Under the pieces are notes generated by a model. It was not told the origin of the DNA and ran no database searches. It saw nothing but the letters and a program-made list of their open reading frames with translations. Shown piece after piece: positions 1 to 7,702 of a stretch of 19,872 nt of DNA (position 1 is its first letter; the number at the start of each line of letters is the position of its first letter). The stretch is from Clostridia bacterium (GTDB lineage Bacteria; Bacillota; Sulfobacillia; SLMV01): NCBI GenBank assembly GCA_007133365.1, contig SLMV01000200.1:1-19872 (forward strand), read 5' to 3'. A program made the position numbers and the translations under genes.

Positions 1-28
1 ACCATGGTATGATGGGGGCTAAATGCTC

Positions 29-36
29 GGAGGAGG
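29..36 (+). promoter_or_regulatory. Ribosome binding site deciding a TTG start
   Basis: GGAGGAGG is followed by seven bases and TTG at 44-46. The site lies inside the longer reading frame that opens at ATG 23, so it argues that translation of the c-di-GMP protein starts at the TTG. Confidence 0.7.
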
Positions 37-43
37 CAATTAT

Positions 44-2965
44 TTGCACTTAGGGAAACGGTCATCACCGGATGCATCAGCCTATCTGCTCCCCACCGTC
101 ATCGCTGGCGGCCTCGCCCTACTCATTTTCATCGCGAGTCGCTTTCTAAACCCATTGTGGTTGGTTCATGTCGGGCTTCTCACCAGTCTTCTCGCGGCCC
201 ATCGTTTAGGGCTCAGCCGGGGACTCCTGTTCGCCCTCATCGTCAGCCTGGGAATCGTCAGCCCCCTGATTGCAACGACCACCAGTTGGCTTTATCCCCT
301 CAATATGATGGCCGGGTATGGCCTCGTCGCCCTCATCGTGGGCGCTAGCACCGATCAGATTCGCCGGCAGAATCGTCAGATGGCCGAACAACAAGCCCAA
401 CTGCTTCAGATGTTCAACGAGTATGAAACGATTTTTAACGGAACGCAATCGGCCATGTTCTTAGCCGAAGTCACCGACGACCATGCGTTTCGGTATCTCC
501 GCAACAACCAAACGCATCAGAAGGCCACGGGACTCACCTTGTGCGATCTAAAGGGGAAAACCCCGCATGAGATTGCCGGCGATGAACAAGGAGAAATCAT
601 CGCGCAACGCTATAAAAAGTGCATAACTTCGGGCCGATCCCTCCGCTATGAGGAGACCCTTGTGCTTGCCGGTGAAGAAAAAACGTGGGTGACAGTCCTG
701 AGTCCGGTCATCGATGCGGACGGTCGTATCACCCATATCGTGGGCTCCTCTGAAGACATTACCTACCGAAAGACGATGCAGCAACAATTGGAAACCCAAC
801 AAAAACAGCTGCGTGAAGACAATCAGCTGCTCCAATCCATTTTGGATCATGCCCCGATCGGCATCTGGCTCGTGGACCGAGAACAAGATCCCATTCTGGT
901 CAATCACGCCTTTCAGGCAGCCACCGGCCTCGGAACGGAAGCGCTGAGCCTGAGCAATGCGGAACTCAAGACGTGCAAAGAAACCGATGAAATAACCCTC
1001 GAGCAGGGCACCCCGCAAGAATTTGAGGAAACCATCACCTTCACCGATGGTCGTCGGCACGTCTTGCGGACGATCAAAGCCCCGCTCCACGATGACAGCG
1101 GAGACACCATCGGGGTTTTGGGGTTGGGGTTGGATATTACGGACCAGAAACGTCAAGAAGCCGCCCTACGCGAAAACAAAGAGAAGTACCGCTCATTAGT
1201 GGAAAATCTCAATGAAATCGTATACCGCCTCGATCGAGACGCGCGCGTCACGTACGTCTCACCGAACATCACCCCCATTTCCGGATATGAACCGGGGGAA
1301 ATCATCGGCCGGCGTTTCACGGCGTTTGTCCACCCCGATGATCAAGAAAAACGACGCCCCCAATTCGAAAACGCCATGGCAGGGGCGAATGACCCCACCG
1401 AATACCGCTTTGTCAAAAAAGATGGCAGCATCCGTTGGGTGAGAACGTCGGCCCGTCCCATCTTGCGAAACGGGCAAGCAATCGGCGTTCAAGGGGTGCT
1501 GACCGATATCACGGAACGAAAACGGATGGAAAACCGCCTAAAAGACAATGAAGAAAAATACCGGGCGCTGGTGGAGCAATCAACGGAAATGATGTTTCTA
1601 CATGATCTTGACGGCAACTTCCTCGAGGTGAATCGGGCCGCTGTCCACCATACCGGCTACCGCCAAGACGAGCTTCTCAACATGAGCGTCTTCGATCTGC
1701 TGGCCACCTCGGACTCAGAAGCAAGCATCCGATCCCAATGGATCAAATGGGGAGCCGGTAGTCGCCCGTTGACGATCGAATCCAAATACCGCCTGAAAAG
1801 TGGCGAGATCATTTCCGTCGAAATTTCCACCGGAAAGATCGCCTTCGGAGGGGATGCCTACATATTGGCCTTAGTCCGCGATATCACAGAACGAAAACAA
1901 TTTGAGGAAGCACTTCGCCACAAGAGTTTTCATGATCGGTTGACCGGATTATATAACCGGCATTTTATGGAAGAAGAACTTGAGCGGCTCGATACCCGGC
2001 GCCAGCTTCCCATCAGCATTATCATGGCGGATTTAAACGGATTAAAACTGGTCAACGACACCTACGGCCATCACACCGGCGATAAGATGCTTAAACGAGC
2101 GGCCAATCTGCTCAAAACGTGCTGCCGATCGGAGGATCTCATCGCGCGTTGGGGCGGCGATGAGTTCATAATCCTATTGCCTAAGACCGATCATGATGCC
2201 GTCGAACGCATCCTCCAGCGAATTCAAGATGACTCCCAGGAGGCCTTCATTAGTGAGATCCCCTTTTCCATCACCCTTGGGAGTGCCACGAAGACCGCGG
2301 ATCGACCCGACCGTCATTTAAAACGGGTATTGGCCGAAGCCGAAGATGAGATGTATCGGTACAAGCTCATCGCCAGTCGGAGTCAAAAAAGTGCGGTGGT
2401 CAACACGCTATTAAGAACGCTGCAAGAGAAAAGTTTTGAAACGGAACAGCACACGCGCCGGATGAAGGATTACGCCTTACTGCTGGGACAGGCGCTCGGG
2501 CTTCCCACCCAACACCTCAACCACCTAGGGCTCTTAACGCGCCTCCACGACATCGGCAAAATCAATATTCCAGAGACTCTCCTCACCAAAAAAGGCACGC
2601 TTACACCAAAAGAATTTGAAATCATCAAGAAACATCCGGAGACCGGTTATCGCATTGCCCTCGCAACGGATGAATTTGCCCACATCGCCCAGGACATCCT
2701 GGCGCATCATGAATGGTGGGATGGCACCGGGTATCCCCACGGATTGTCGGGGGAGGCAATTCCGCTTTTGGCTCGCATCATCGCCATCGCGGATGCCTTC
2801 GAAGTCATGACCAACGGACGTCCCTACCGCCCGCCGATCTCCAAAGACGACGCGATTTCCGATCTTTTACGGGGTTGCGGCACCCAGTTTGATCCCGAGT
2901 TGGTCACGCTATTCGCCGATTGCCTGGCGCACGCGAATCACCGCGTCCGGCGATCCTCCGATTAA
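44..2965 (+). CDS. Membrane-bound PAS-GGDEF-HD-GYP cyclic-di-GMP turnover protein
   Basis: Predicted bifunctional diguanylate cyclase and phosphodiesterase controlling the second messenger c-di-GMP. Numbering is from TTG 44. The first ~100 residues are hydrophobic (about four membrane segments) and lack a cleavable signal. A coiled linker and four PAS-type sensor modules follow, at roughly 125-240, 260-375, 385-500 and 505-625, each ending in a 'DIT-(E/D)-RK'-like motif. The GGDEF domain is at ~635-790 with an intact GGDEF at 704-708. An RxxD product-inhibition site (RSED) sits exactly five residues upstream. The HD-GYP domain is at ~800-955, with HD at 835-836, the HHE pair at 888-890 and GTGYP just after. 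Both catalytic signatures are intact, so synthesis and breakdown are both possible. I chose TTG 44 because GGAGGAGG lies seven bases upstream; ATG 23 is in frame but has a poorer site. The ligands of the PAS modules are unknown. Confidence 0.93.
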   Translation: MHLGKRSSPDASAYLLPTVIAGGLALLIFIASRFLNPLWLVHVGLLTSLLAAHRLGLSRGLLFALIVSLGIVSPLIATTTSWLYPLNMMAGYGLVALIVGASTDQIRRQNRQMAEQQAQLLQMFNEYETIFNGTQSAMFLAEVTDDHAFRYLRNNQTHQKATGLTLCDLKGKTPHEIAGDEQGEIIAQRYKKCITSGRSLRYEETLVLAGEEKTWVTVLSPVIDADGRITHIVGSSEDITYRKTMQQQLETQQKQLREDNQLLQSILDHAPIGIWLVDREQDPILVNHAFQAATGLGTEALSLSNAELKTCKETDEITLEQGTPQEFEETITFTDGRRHVLRTIKAPLHDDSGDTIGVLGLGLDITDQKRQEAALRENKEKYRSLVENLNEIVYRLDRDARVTYVSPNITPISGYEPGEIIGRRFTAFVHPDDQEKRRPQFENAMAGANDPTEYRFVKKDGSIRWVRTSARPILRNGQAIGVQGVLTDITERKRMENRLKDNEEKYRALVEQSTEMMFLHDLDGNFLEVNRAAVHHTGYRQDELLNMSVFDLLATSDSEASIRSQWIKWGAGSRPLTIESKYRLKSGEIISVEISTGKIAFGGDAYILALVRDITERKQFEEALRHKSFHDRLTGLYNRHFMEEELERLDTRRQLPISIIMADLNGLKLVNDTYGHHTGDKMLKRAANLLKTCCRSEDLIARWGGDEFIILLPKTDHDAVERILQRIQDDSQEAFISEIPFSITLGSATKTADRPDRHLKRVLAEAEDEMYRYKLIASRSQKSAVVNTLLRTLQEKSFETEQHTRRMKDYALLLGQALGLPTQHLNHLGLLTRLHDIGKINIPETLLTKKGTLTPKEFEIIKKHPETGYRIALATDEFAHIAQDILAHHEWWDGTGYPHGLSGEAIPLLARIIAIADAFEVMTNGRPYRPPISKDDAISDLLRGCGTQFDPELVTLFADCLAHANHRVRRSSD

Positions 2966-3099
2966 TGGGGAGGACGGAATCGTCGGTCATCGAGAAGCAT
3001 CGGGTAAGATGGACCGTAACGGACAAGCCGTTCGCCGGGGGACACCTCCAGCCGGATGAACATCCCGTCACGCAGTTTCTGTGCCCCCGACAGCACCAT
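2962..3099 (-). CDS. Possible 45-residue protein coupled to the MFS gene
   Basis: A short frame starts at an ATG that overlaps the stop of the MFS gene in the pattern TGATG, a usual arrangement for translational coupling. It encodes 45 residues rich in charged amino acids, including the stretch RLEVSPGERLVRYGP, and ends in TAA. That stop overlaps the stop of the convergent c-di-GMP gene by four bases. No transmembrane segment or known motif is visible and I do not recognise the family. The coupling geometry and ordinary codon use favour a real gene; the short length and lack of a recognised relative are against it. It could also be the worn C-terminus of a lost gene. Confidence 0.35.
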   Translation of the reverse strand: MVLSGAQKLRDGMFIRLEVSPGERLVRYGPSYPMLLDDRRFRPPH

Positions 3100-4430
3100 C
3101 AAACCGGTTGCTGCCGCCTAAACGTCGTGCGTTCGATTCGTTTCGGACGCCGGACGAACAAGACGACGATGGCCCCGACGACGGTCAGCAGCGTCATCCC
3201 AATCAGAATTTCTTGATAGCCCCCAAAAAAGTCGTATCCCAATCCGAAGGGGAGCGGCCCCAGCGCCGACCCGATCACCATGGCCATGGTGGTCACCCCG
3301 CGAATGCTCGCCAAATAACGGGAGCCGAAGAACTGCGGCCACACGATGGCATTCGACAAGCTCATAAACGCCATCCGCGATCCCTGGATCACGCCTAAAA
3401 TCACCGCCGTACCGAGACCGGTCACCACCAACATCATGAGTAAGTTCACACCTTGTAACACCAGATAAAGGGAGATGATGAACGTGATGCGGTAATGATC
3501 GCATAGGTAACCCGCCAACGGCGTGATGATCAAATTGGAAACAGCCGCCACGGTGAAAACCAGGGCGGCGATCTCCCGGGCCACGCCGTTTTCTGCCAAT
3601 ATGGAAAGATGATGAAACTGAGCGCCCGTGCCCACCATGCTGGGAATCGCCGTCACCAACAAGATGATCCAAAAGGCACCGGTTCGCATCACCTCGGGAA
3701 GATCCCACGAGATCTCCAAAGGATCGTCGTGGTGCCCGCTTCCATCTTTCCTGGGTCGGCACTTTCGTCCGTCGGGAAGTAGGCCTAAGTCCTCGGGGCG
3801 CTCCCGGGTGAAGTACCAGGCGATGGGAGCGAGCACGAGTAACAGGACACCGCCCCAGAAAACCCAGGTCAAACGCCATCCCGCCAGGGCGATCAAACGA
3901 ACGTTGATAAAAGGTAGGACCGCCGAACTGCACGCCGCGCCGATAGCCAGGAAACTAAAGGCTCGGCCCCGGCGGCGAATGAACCACTGGGGCACCAACG
4001 AATTGGGGATCAACGTCAAAGATCCTTGCCCCAGCGTTCGAATCAACATAAATCCGATAAAAATGGCGAGCAACCCGTTGACCGTGCTCATGTAGAACAA
4101 GGCACCGGCGAAACCAACGGCGACAAAGGTTAACATGAAGCGGTATCCGCGAACGTCGACCAGGCGTCCGACAACAATCATCAAGGTACCGGCCAGTAGG
4201 GTGCCCCCGGAGTACATGCCCGAAATCTGGGCCCGGCTCCATTCAAACTCCGCGATCAAGGGATCGATAAAGGTGGAAACGGAATAGGTCTGCCCGGGGC
4301 CGGATAGAAAAACGGCCAGGGTGGCAACGGCCACGATGATCCAGCCGTAGTAAATACGACCGAGGGCACCGTCAAACCGTTTTGTCGCCTCCTCAAGGCG
4401 GACTCCTTGTTGATTGTTTCGCGTGGCCAT
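3099..4430 (-). CDS. Major facilitator superfamily transporter
   Basis: A 443-residue secondary carrier of the inner membrane with twelve predicted membrane segments in two halves, separated by a charged central loop (about residues 195-220, rich in Arg, Lys, Asp and Gly). The N-terminal half carries a typical MFS loop between segments 2 and 3 (GRLVDVRGYRF). The overall style, with a short polar N-tail, a first segment GWIIVAVATLAVF and a YSVSTFIDPL stretch, resembles the monocarboxylate/oxalate-formate group of MFS carriers. The substrate cannot be read from sequence. The start is uncertain: ATG 4430 has only a weak ribosome site, and an in-frame GTG at 4469 has AGAGG too close upstream. It converges with the c-di-GMP gene and stands alone, except for the possible 45-codon frame at its 3' end. 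Confidence 0.88.
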   Translation of the reverse strand: MATRNNQQGVRLEEATKRFDGALGRIYYGWIIVAVATLAVFLSGPGQTYSVSTFIDPLIAEFEWSRAQISGMYSGGTLLAGTLMIVVGRLVDVRGYRFMLTFVAVGFAGALFYMSTVNGLLAIFIGFMLIRTLGQGSLTLIPNSLVPQWFIRRRGRAFSFLAIGAACSSAVLPFINVRLIALAGWRLTWVFWGGVLLLVLAPIAWYFTRERPEDLGLLPDGRKCRPRKDGSGHHDDPLEISWDLPEVMRTGAFWIILLVTAIPSMVGTGAQFHHLSILAENGVAREIAALVFTVAAVSNLIITPLAGYLCDHYRITFIISLYLVLQGVNLLMMLVVTGLGTAVILGVIQGSRMAFMSLSNAIVWPQFFGSRYLASIRGVTTMAMVIGSALGPLPFGLGYDFFGGYQEILIGMTLLTVVGAIVVLFVRRPKRIERTTFRRQQPV

Positions 4431-4469
4431 ATTGGGTCTCACACCACTTCTGCCGGGAATTATCGACAC

Positions 4470-4778
4470 TGATCCTCTGCGAACCGATTCGGCGCCCGAG
4501 AAGACTGGCTATCAATCTCTTCAGATGTTTGTCGGCCTAAAGTTGACATTGTCTATGCTCAGCGCCGATACCTCGTTGTTATCCCTCACGGGTTCTAAAT
4601 AGCACACCGAATACCCACTTTAGACATTTTGGGTCTATTAAAGACAGTGACAAAACCTCCGCCCACCATCGTTCTTCTCCCGGACTTCTCCTAAGGTGTT
4701 TTGGTGATGCAAATACTTTCTTGGCGCCATTAAGGTCTCCTTCTCAATATCCTAGCGGTAGGGTTGATACGACCGGCC
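4470..4778. other. Intergenic stretch without an assured gene
   Basis: About 300 bases lie between the yxlG-like permease and the MFS gene, which are on the same strand. The stretch must hold the end of the ABC operon and the start signals of the MFS gene. An imperfect inverted repeat lies around 4618-4641 (TAGAC and GTCTA arms), but no stem followed by a clear T-run is visible. The only reading frame with a good ribosome site is the 30-codon one at 4638-4730, listed separately. Confidence 0.5.
4638..4730 (-). CDS. Possible 30-residue leader or truncated gene start
   Basis: On the minus strand AAGGAGA is followed by five bases and ATG, 48 bases beyond the stop of the yxlG-like permease. The frame runs 30 codons (beginning MAPRKYLHHQNTLGEV) to a TAA. 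The initiation signal is as good as those of real genes here, but the peptide matches nothing I know. It may be a remnant of a fourth operon gene cut short by deletion, a leader peptide for the MFS gene downstream, or chance. Confidence 0.2.
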   Translation of the reverse strand: MAPRKYLHHQNTLGEVREKNDGGRRFCHCL

Positions 4779-5534
4779 TCACACCTCTCTTCGTGCGAAA
4801 TCGGCTTGGGTTATTACAATCAACAACAAGATAAGCACCCAACTCAGACCGACTGCAATCCATAATGATGGTGAACTAGAGCCCTCAAGCGCACCCGGCA
4901 GCCAGCGATTCAGTTGCAGGGGTAGCCAGTCTATCTGTGATCGGGACATCAACCAATCAAAGGAGGACATTAAGAACAGCGCCATAATTCCTGCCCCAGC
5001 GGCGACACCGGCCACTCCTGTGATGGCGGACACCGCCAGAGTCAGCATCAGTGGCAGAAGCAACTGGGTGCAAATAATGACGATTGCAAGGAAGACCCCC
5101 ATGGGGTCAAGTGGCCCAATTAATGTATGGGTATAAAAGGCACAGACCAATGAAGACAGGGCCACAATTAGACACGTAGTGACCACTAGGTATGTTGCCT
5201 TTGATAGTATGTACGTCTTTCTGCTAACCGGACGAGTGAGAAACCACTCGGTGAGACCATTGTTCTTTTCGCGGGCAACAATACCCATGGTCACAATAAT
5301 CGAAGCAATAAGCACCATTGAATTAAGGTCCCCGGCAAACTGCAGAAAAGCAGCTTCGGAACTAACCGGTGGCAACTCGATCACCATGCCTTCGGCAAAC
5401 ATCTCCAAGATGACCCCCATATACTTCTGGGCAGGGGGTTCGAGAATGGCAAAAAACATCGCCAATAATAATAAGCCTGGCAGGCGAAAACTGCGCCATC
5501 CTTCCCTAAATTCGCGGAACAGCATAAGTCGCAT
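4779..5534 (-). CDS. ABC-2 type transporter permease (YxlG-like)
   Basis: A 251-residue membrane component of an ABC exporter. A basic N-terminus (MRLMLFREFREGW) precedes the first of about six membrane segments. The loop GIVAREKNNGLTEWFLTRPVSRKTYILSK after the second segment is typical of ABC-2 permeases of the YxlG/NosY kind. Its ATG follows the stop of the ATPase gene by two bases. The end of that gene (GGAGGCGG) serves as its ribosome site, so the two are translated together. The exported substrate is unknown. In Bacillus subtilis the equivalent pair belongs to the sigY operon; no sigma-factor gene is visible here. Confidence 0.85.
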   Translation of the reverse strand: MRLMLFREFREGWRSFRLPGLLLLAMFFAILEPPAQKYMGVILEMFAEGMVIELPPVSSEAAFLQFAGDLNSMVLIASIIVTMGIVAREKNNGLTEWFLTRPVSRKTYILSKATYLVVTTCLIVALSSLVCAFYTHTLIGPLDPMGVFLAIVIICTQLLLPLMLTLAVSAITGVAGVAAGAGIMALFLMSSFDWLMSRSQIDWLPLQLNRWLPGALEGSSSPSLWIAVGLSWVLILLLIVITQADFARREV

Positions 5535-5536
5535 TT

Positions 5537-6472
5537 CTATCCGCCTCCATTAATCAATTGCAAGAAGACATCCTCCAGTGTGGCCTCCCGCAAAGAAAAC
5601 CGCAACACTGCAATATCAGCCTCGAGCATAGAATATAAGGCCTTTTTCCTCGCGATGTCGACGACCTTTTGCTCCGTCTGCAAGAATAGGACATTCTCCT
5701 CAACCGAAATATCCGTCAATTCTGGGATTTCCGCGAGTATGTCCTTGGCATGATTCAGCTGCTCAAAGGGAACCTTCAATGAAAAATCAGAGCTAACATA
5801 TTGATCTCGAATATTCTCCATGCTGCCTTCAAGCAGAACATGCCCCTTACTGATAATACTCACCTGATCGGCGACCCTTTCAACGTCCGAAAGGATATGG
5901 CTGGAAAAGAACACCGTCGAGTTACCCCTTAGTGCCTTGATCTGTTCCAACACATCGTGTCGTCCCTGTGGATCTAAGGCTGACACCGGTTCATCGAGGA
6001 GCAATAGCTTCGGTTGAGGGAGCCAAACCGTCGCCAAGCCCAAACGCTGTTTCATACCGCGGGAGTAGTTCTTCACCTGGCGATGCCCCGCCTCCAACAA
6101 GTCGAATCTTCGCAATAATCCTTTTATGCGAGACACTTTCTCGCCTTGCGGCACCTGATACAGAGCGGCCACAAGTTCCATAACCTCTATCCCACTATAT
6201 TGCTCCGGAAACACCGGATCCTGGCAAAGGTACCCAATATCTTGATGAAAAGACCTCATATTGCCAAACTGGATGGGCTTCCCGAAGAGTTCCACCTCTC
6301 CCGCATCGGCTCGATAAAGCCCGAGCATGATCTTAATTGTGGTCGTCTTTCCCGCCCCATTAGGGCCGAGAAAACCATGTACACTGCCCTCCTCCACCGT
6401 ACATTCGATGTTCCGAAGAACAGTATTGACTCCAAAACTTTTCCGCAACCCTCTAATTTTGATACTGTTCAT
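5537..6472 (-). CDS. ABC transporter ATP-binding protein (YxlF-like)
   Basis: A 311-residue nucleotide-binding subunit that powers the adjacent permease. Numbering from ATG 6472: Walker A GPNGAGKT at 36-43, Q-loop around 84, signature YSRGMKQR at 136-143, Walker B LLLLDEP at 156-162 and switch His at 192 (SSHILSD). A C-terminal extension of ~90 residues ends in ATLEDVFLQL, as in drug and bacteriocin exporters of this group. I chose ATG 6472, with AAGGGGGAA about nine bases upstream; an in-frame TTG at 6496 is less likely. The start lies inside the end of the PLDc_N gene (20-base overlap), which points to translational coupling. Confidence 0.9.
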   Translation of the reverse strand: MNSIKIRGLRKSFGVNTVLRNIECTVEEGSVHGFLGPNGAGKTTTIKIMLGLYRADAGEVELFGKPIQFGNMRSFHQDIGYLCQDPVFPEQYSGIEVMELVAALYQVPQGEKVSRIKGLLRRFDLLEAGHRQVKNYSRGMKQRLGLATVWLPQPKLLLLDEPVSALDPQGRHDVLEQIKALRGNSTVFFSSHILSDVERVADQVSIISKGHVLLEGSMENIRDQYVSSDFSLKVPFEQLNHAKDILAEIPELTDISVEENVLFLQTEQKVVDIARKKALYSMLEADIAVLRFSLREATLEDVFLQLINGGG

Positions 6473-6674
6473 CGCACTTAACTTCCCCCTTACCAAGAAT
6501 GAAATACAGGATCGGCCCCACCGTATTCACAATAATCACGATCAGAATCCAAGCGATTCGCGGTAATACCTTGGTTTCTCCTCTTCTTGCGATGCTTACC
6601 AAAGCACATATGGCAAGGACCGCCTGAAAAGCCAGCAGCGGCCAGAATCTCAATAATAACTCTATGACAGTCAT
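6453..6674 (-). CDS. Small PLDc_N-type membrane protein (YxlE-like)
   Basis: A 73-residue protein with two membrane segments (about 5-27 and 38-60). They are joined by a basic loop (ARRGETKVLPR), and the ending NTVGPILYFILGKGE is the hallmark of the PLDc_N family (the N-terminal domain of cardiolipin synthases found alone). Such proteins often precede ABC-2 exporters. In Bacillus subtilis, YxlE is such a protein and dampens SigY activity; whether this one is regulatory or an accessory subunit is inference. The start is well supported: AAGGAGGT lies six bases before ATG 6674. It overlaps the ATPase gene by 20 bases and heads the three-gene operon. Confidence 0.8.
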   Translation of the reverse strand: MTVIELLLRFWPLLAFQAVLAICALVSIARRGETKVLPRIAWILIVIIVNTVGPILYFILGKGEVKCDEQYQN

Positions 6675-7702
6675 CGATTTACCTCCTTCAATGGAGTCTG
6701 ACGCCTATCTGACAAGGGCGAAATGAAAGCGGGAATCGGGTTCCTTCATCCCTTATCACAACCCGTTCTTGATCTAACCTTCATGATGCCAGCTGGGGAC
6801 ATCGACTAAGTTTACTCCTCCACCCGTTCCCCGCTTGTCTTACACCAATCCTCATCCTCAAAGAATCATGTGGTCGAATAGCCAAATGCCTTGGCAAAAC
6901 GAAGGATGCAGACGAAGAGAGGATATTGCTTTTCTCCATTTGGGCGGGACATCCCTGCTGATTCTAGCGAGCCGGATGATGATCGTAAACCCTCCTCTCT
7001 CGGTGTTCATCCAAACAAGCGCCACGATGACATCTTTTAAGCCCAAAACACGGAAGCGCATGCGCCCGATCGGTTCATCTGTCTTCTTCGCTTTTCTTGG
7101 TCCGGAAGATGGAAGGCCGCTCCGGCTCCACAGCTATCAAAAATTTCGCCGAAGGTTCTCAAGGTTCAAAGTTGAATAATTGGATCACCGCTTCTTCTCT
7201 CCCATCCTTCCACTTCCTTACATTCCCCAAATCACCTTCTCAGAATGGACCTGAAGCATCGGGCCCAAACCACGAACCGTAATGAAGCCACCTCGGATGG
7301 AGGAGTCCAGTACGCTTTCAAATGACAGGTACCGGCGTTAGGATGTAAGCGGATAAGCATCCCGGTTTGAGGTCGTCGACATTCCTGCCCTTTCGATAGC
7401 GGACCCCCCACTCCTTCTTGAAGCTAACTCTCAAGATCATCGAAAAGCCAGAATCTACCATTTTGGGGATCGCCCAAAACCCATCAATGTCAAAAGAGGA
7501 CACCGGGGCTAATTCCATGGCGTCAACACCGAGGAGACATATGAAGATCAAACCGGGAGAAACACGAACCTTCCGACAGTCGGAGTTCGGCCAAGTCGTC
7601 ACATTGGAGACATCCGCTAGCTGCTGAGCCCCCAAGACCGTCGTTCTCCCGAATCGTCCCGCACCCCAAAAATCCGGACGATGACGTCAAGACGAATACA
7701 TC
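6675..7702. other. 1-kb region with gene debris between two ABC operons
   Basis: No frame here has both a good start signal and a recognisable product. Bases 6675-6830 should hold the promoter of the yxlE-like operon; I see only a weak extended -10 candidate (TGTGATAAG on the minus strand near 6755). Fragments that read like old coding sequence on the minus strand are 6858-7080 (a stretch MNTERGGFTIII vaguely like a BrnT-type toxin, broken afterwards), about 7165-7250 (NVRKWKDGREEAVIQLFN) and 7318-7635 (105 residues, TTG start, no ribosome site). All are best taken as decayed or chance frames. Confidence 0.5.

Noticed and set aside
3118..3933. A 271-codon minus-strand frame inside the MFS gene.
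   Set aside because: It is rich in Arg, His and Gly without membrane or domain pattern and lies in another frame of a clear MFS gene, so it is a shadow frame.
4552..4581. TTGACA on the plus strand at about 4552 as a promoter.
   Set aside because: The -10 region at 17 bases (CGATAC) is poor and no plus-strand gene follows.
6835..7179. A 114-codon plus-strand frame between the exporters.
   Set aside because: It has no ribosome site and no recognisable motif, and composition is unlike the real genes; the opposite strand looks slightly more gene-like but is also broken.
7318..7635. A 105-codon minus-strand frame just before the end of the second ABC operon.
   Set aside because: It opens only with a TTG lacking a ribosome site and has no known family; kept as possible debris rather than a gene.
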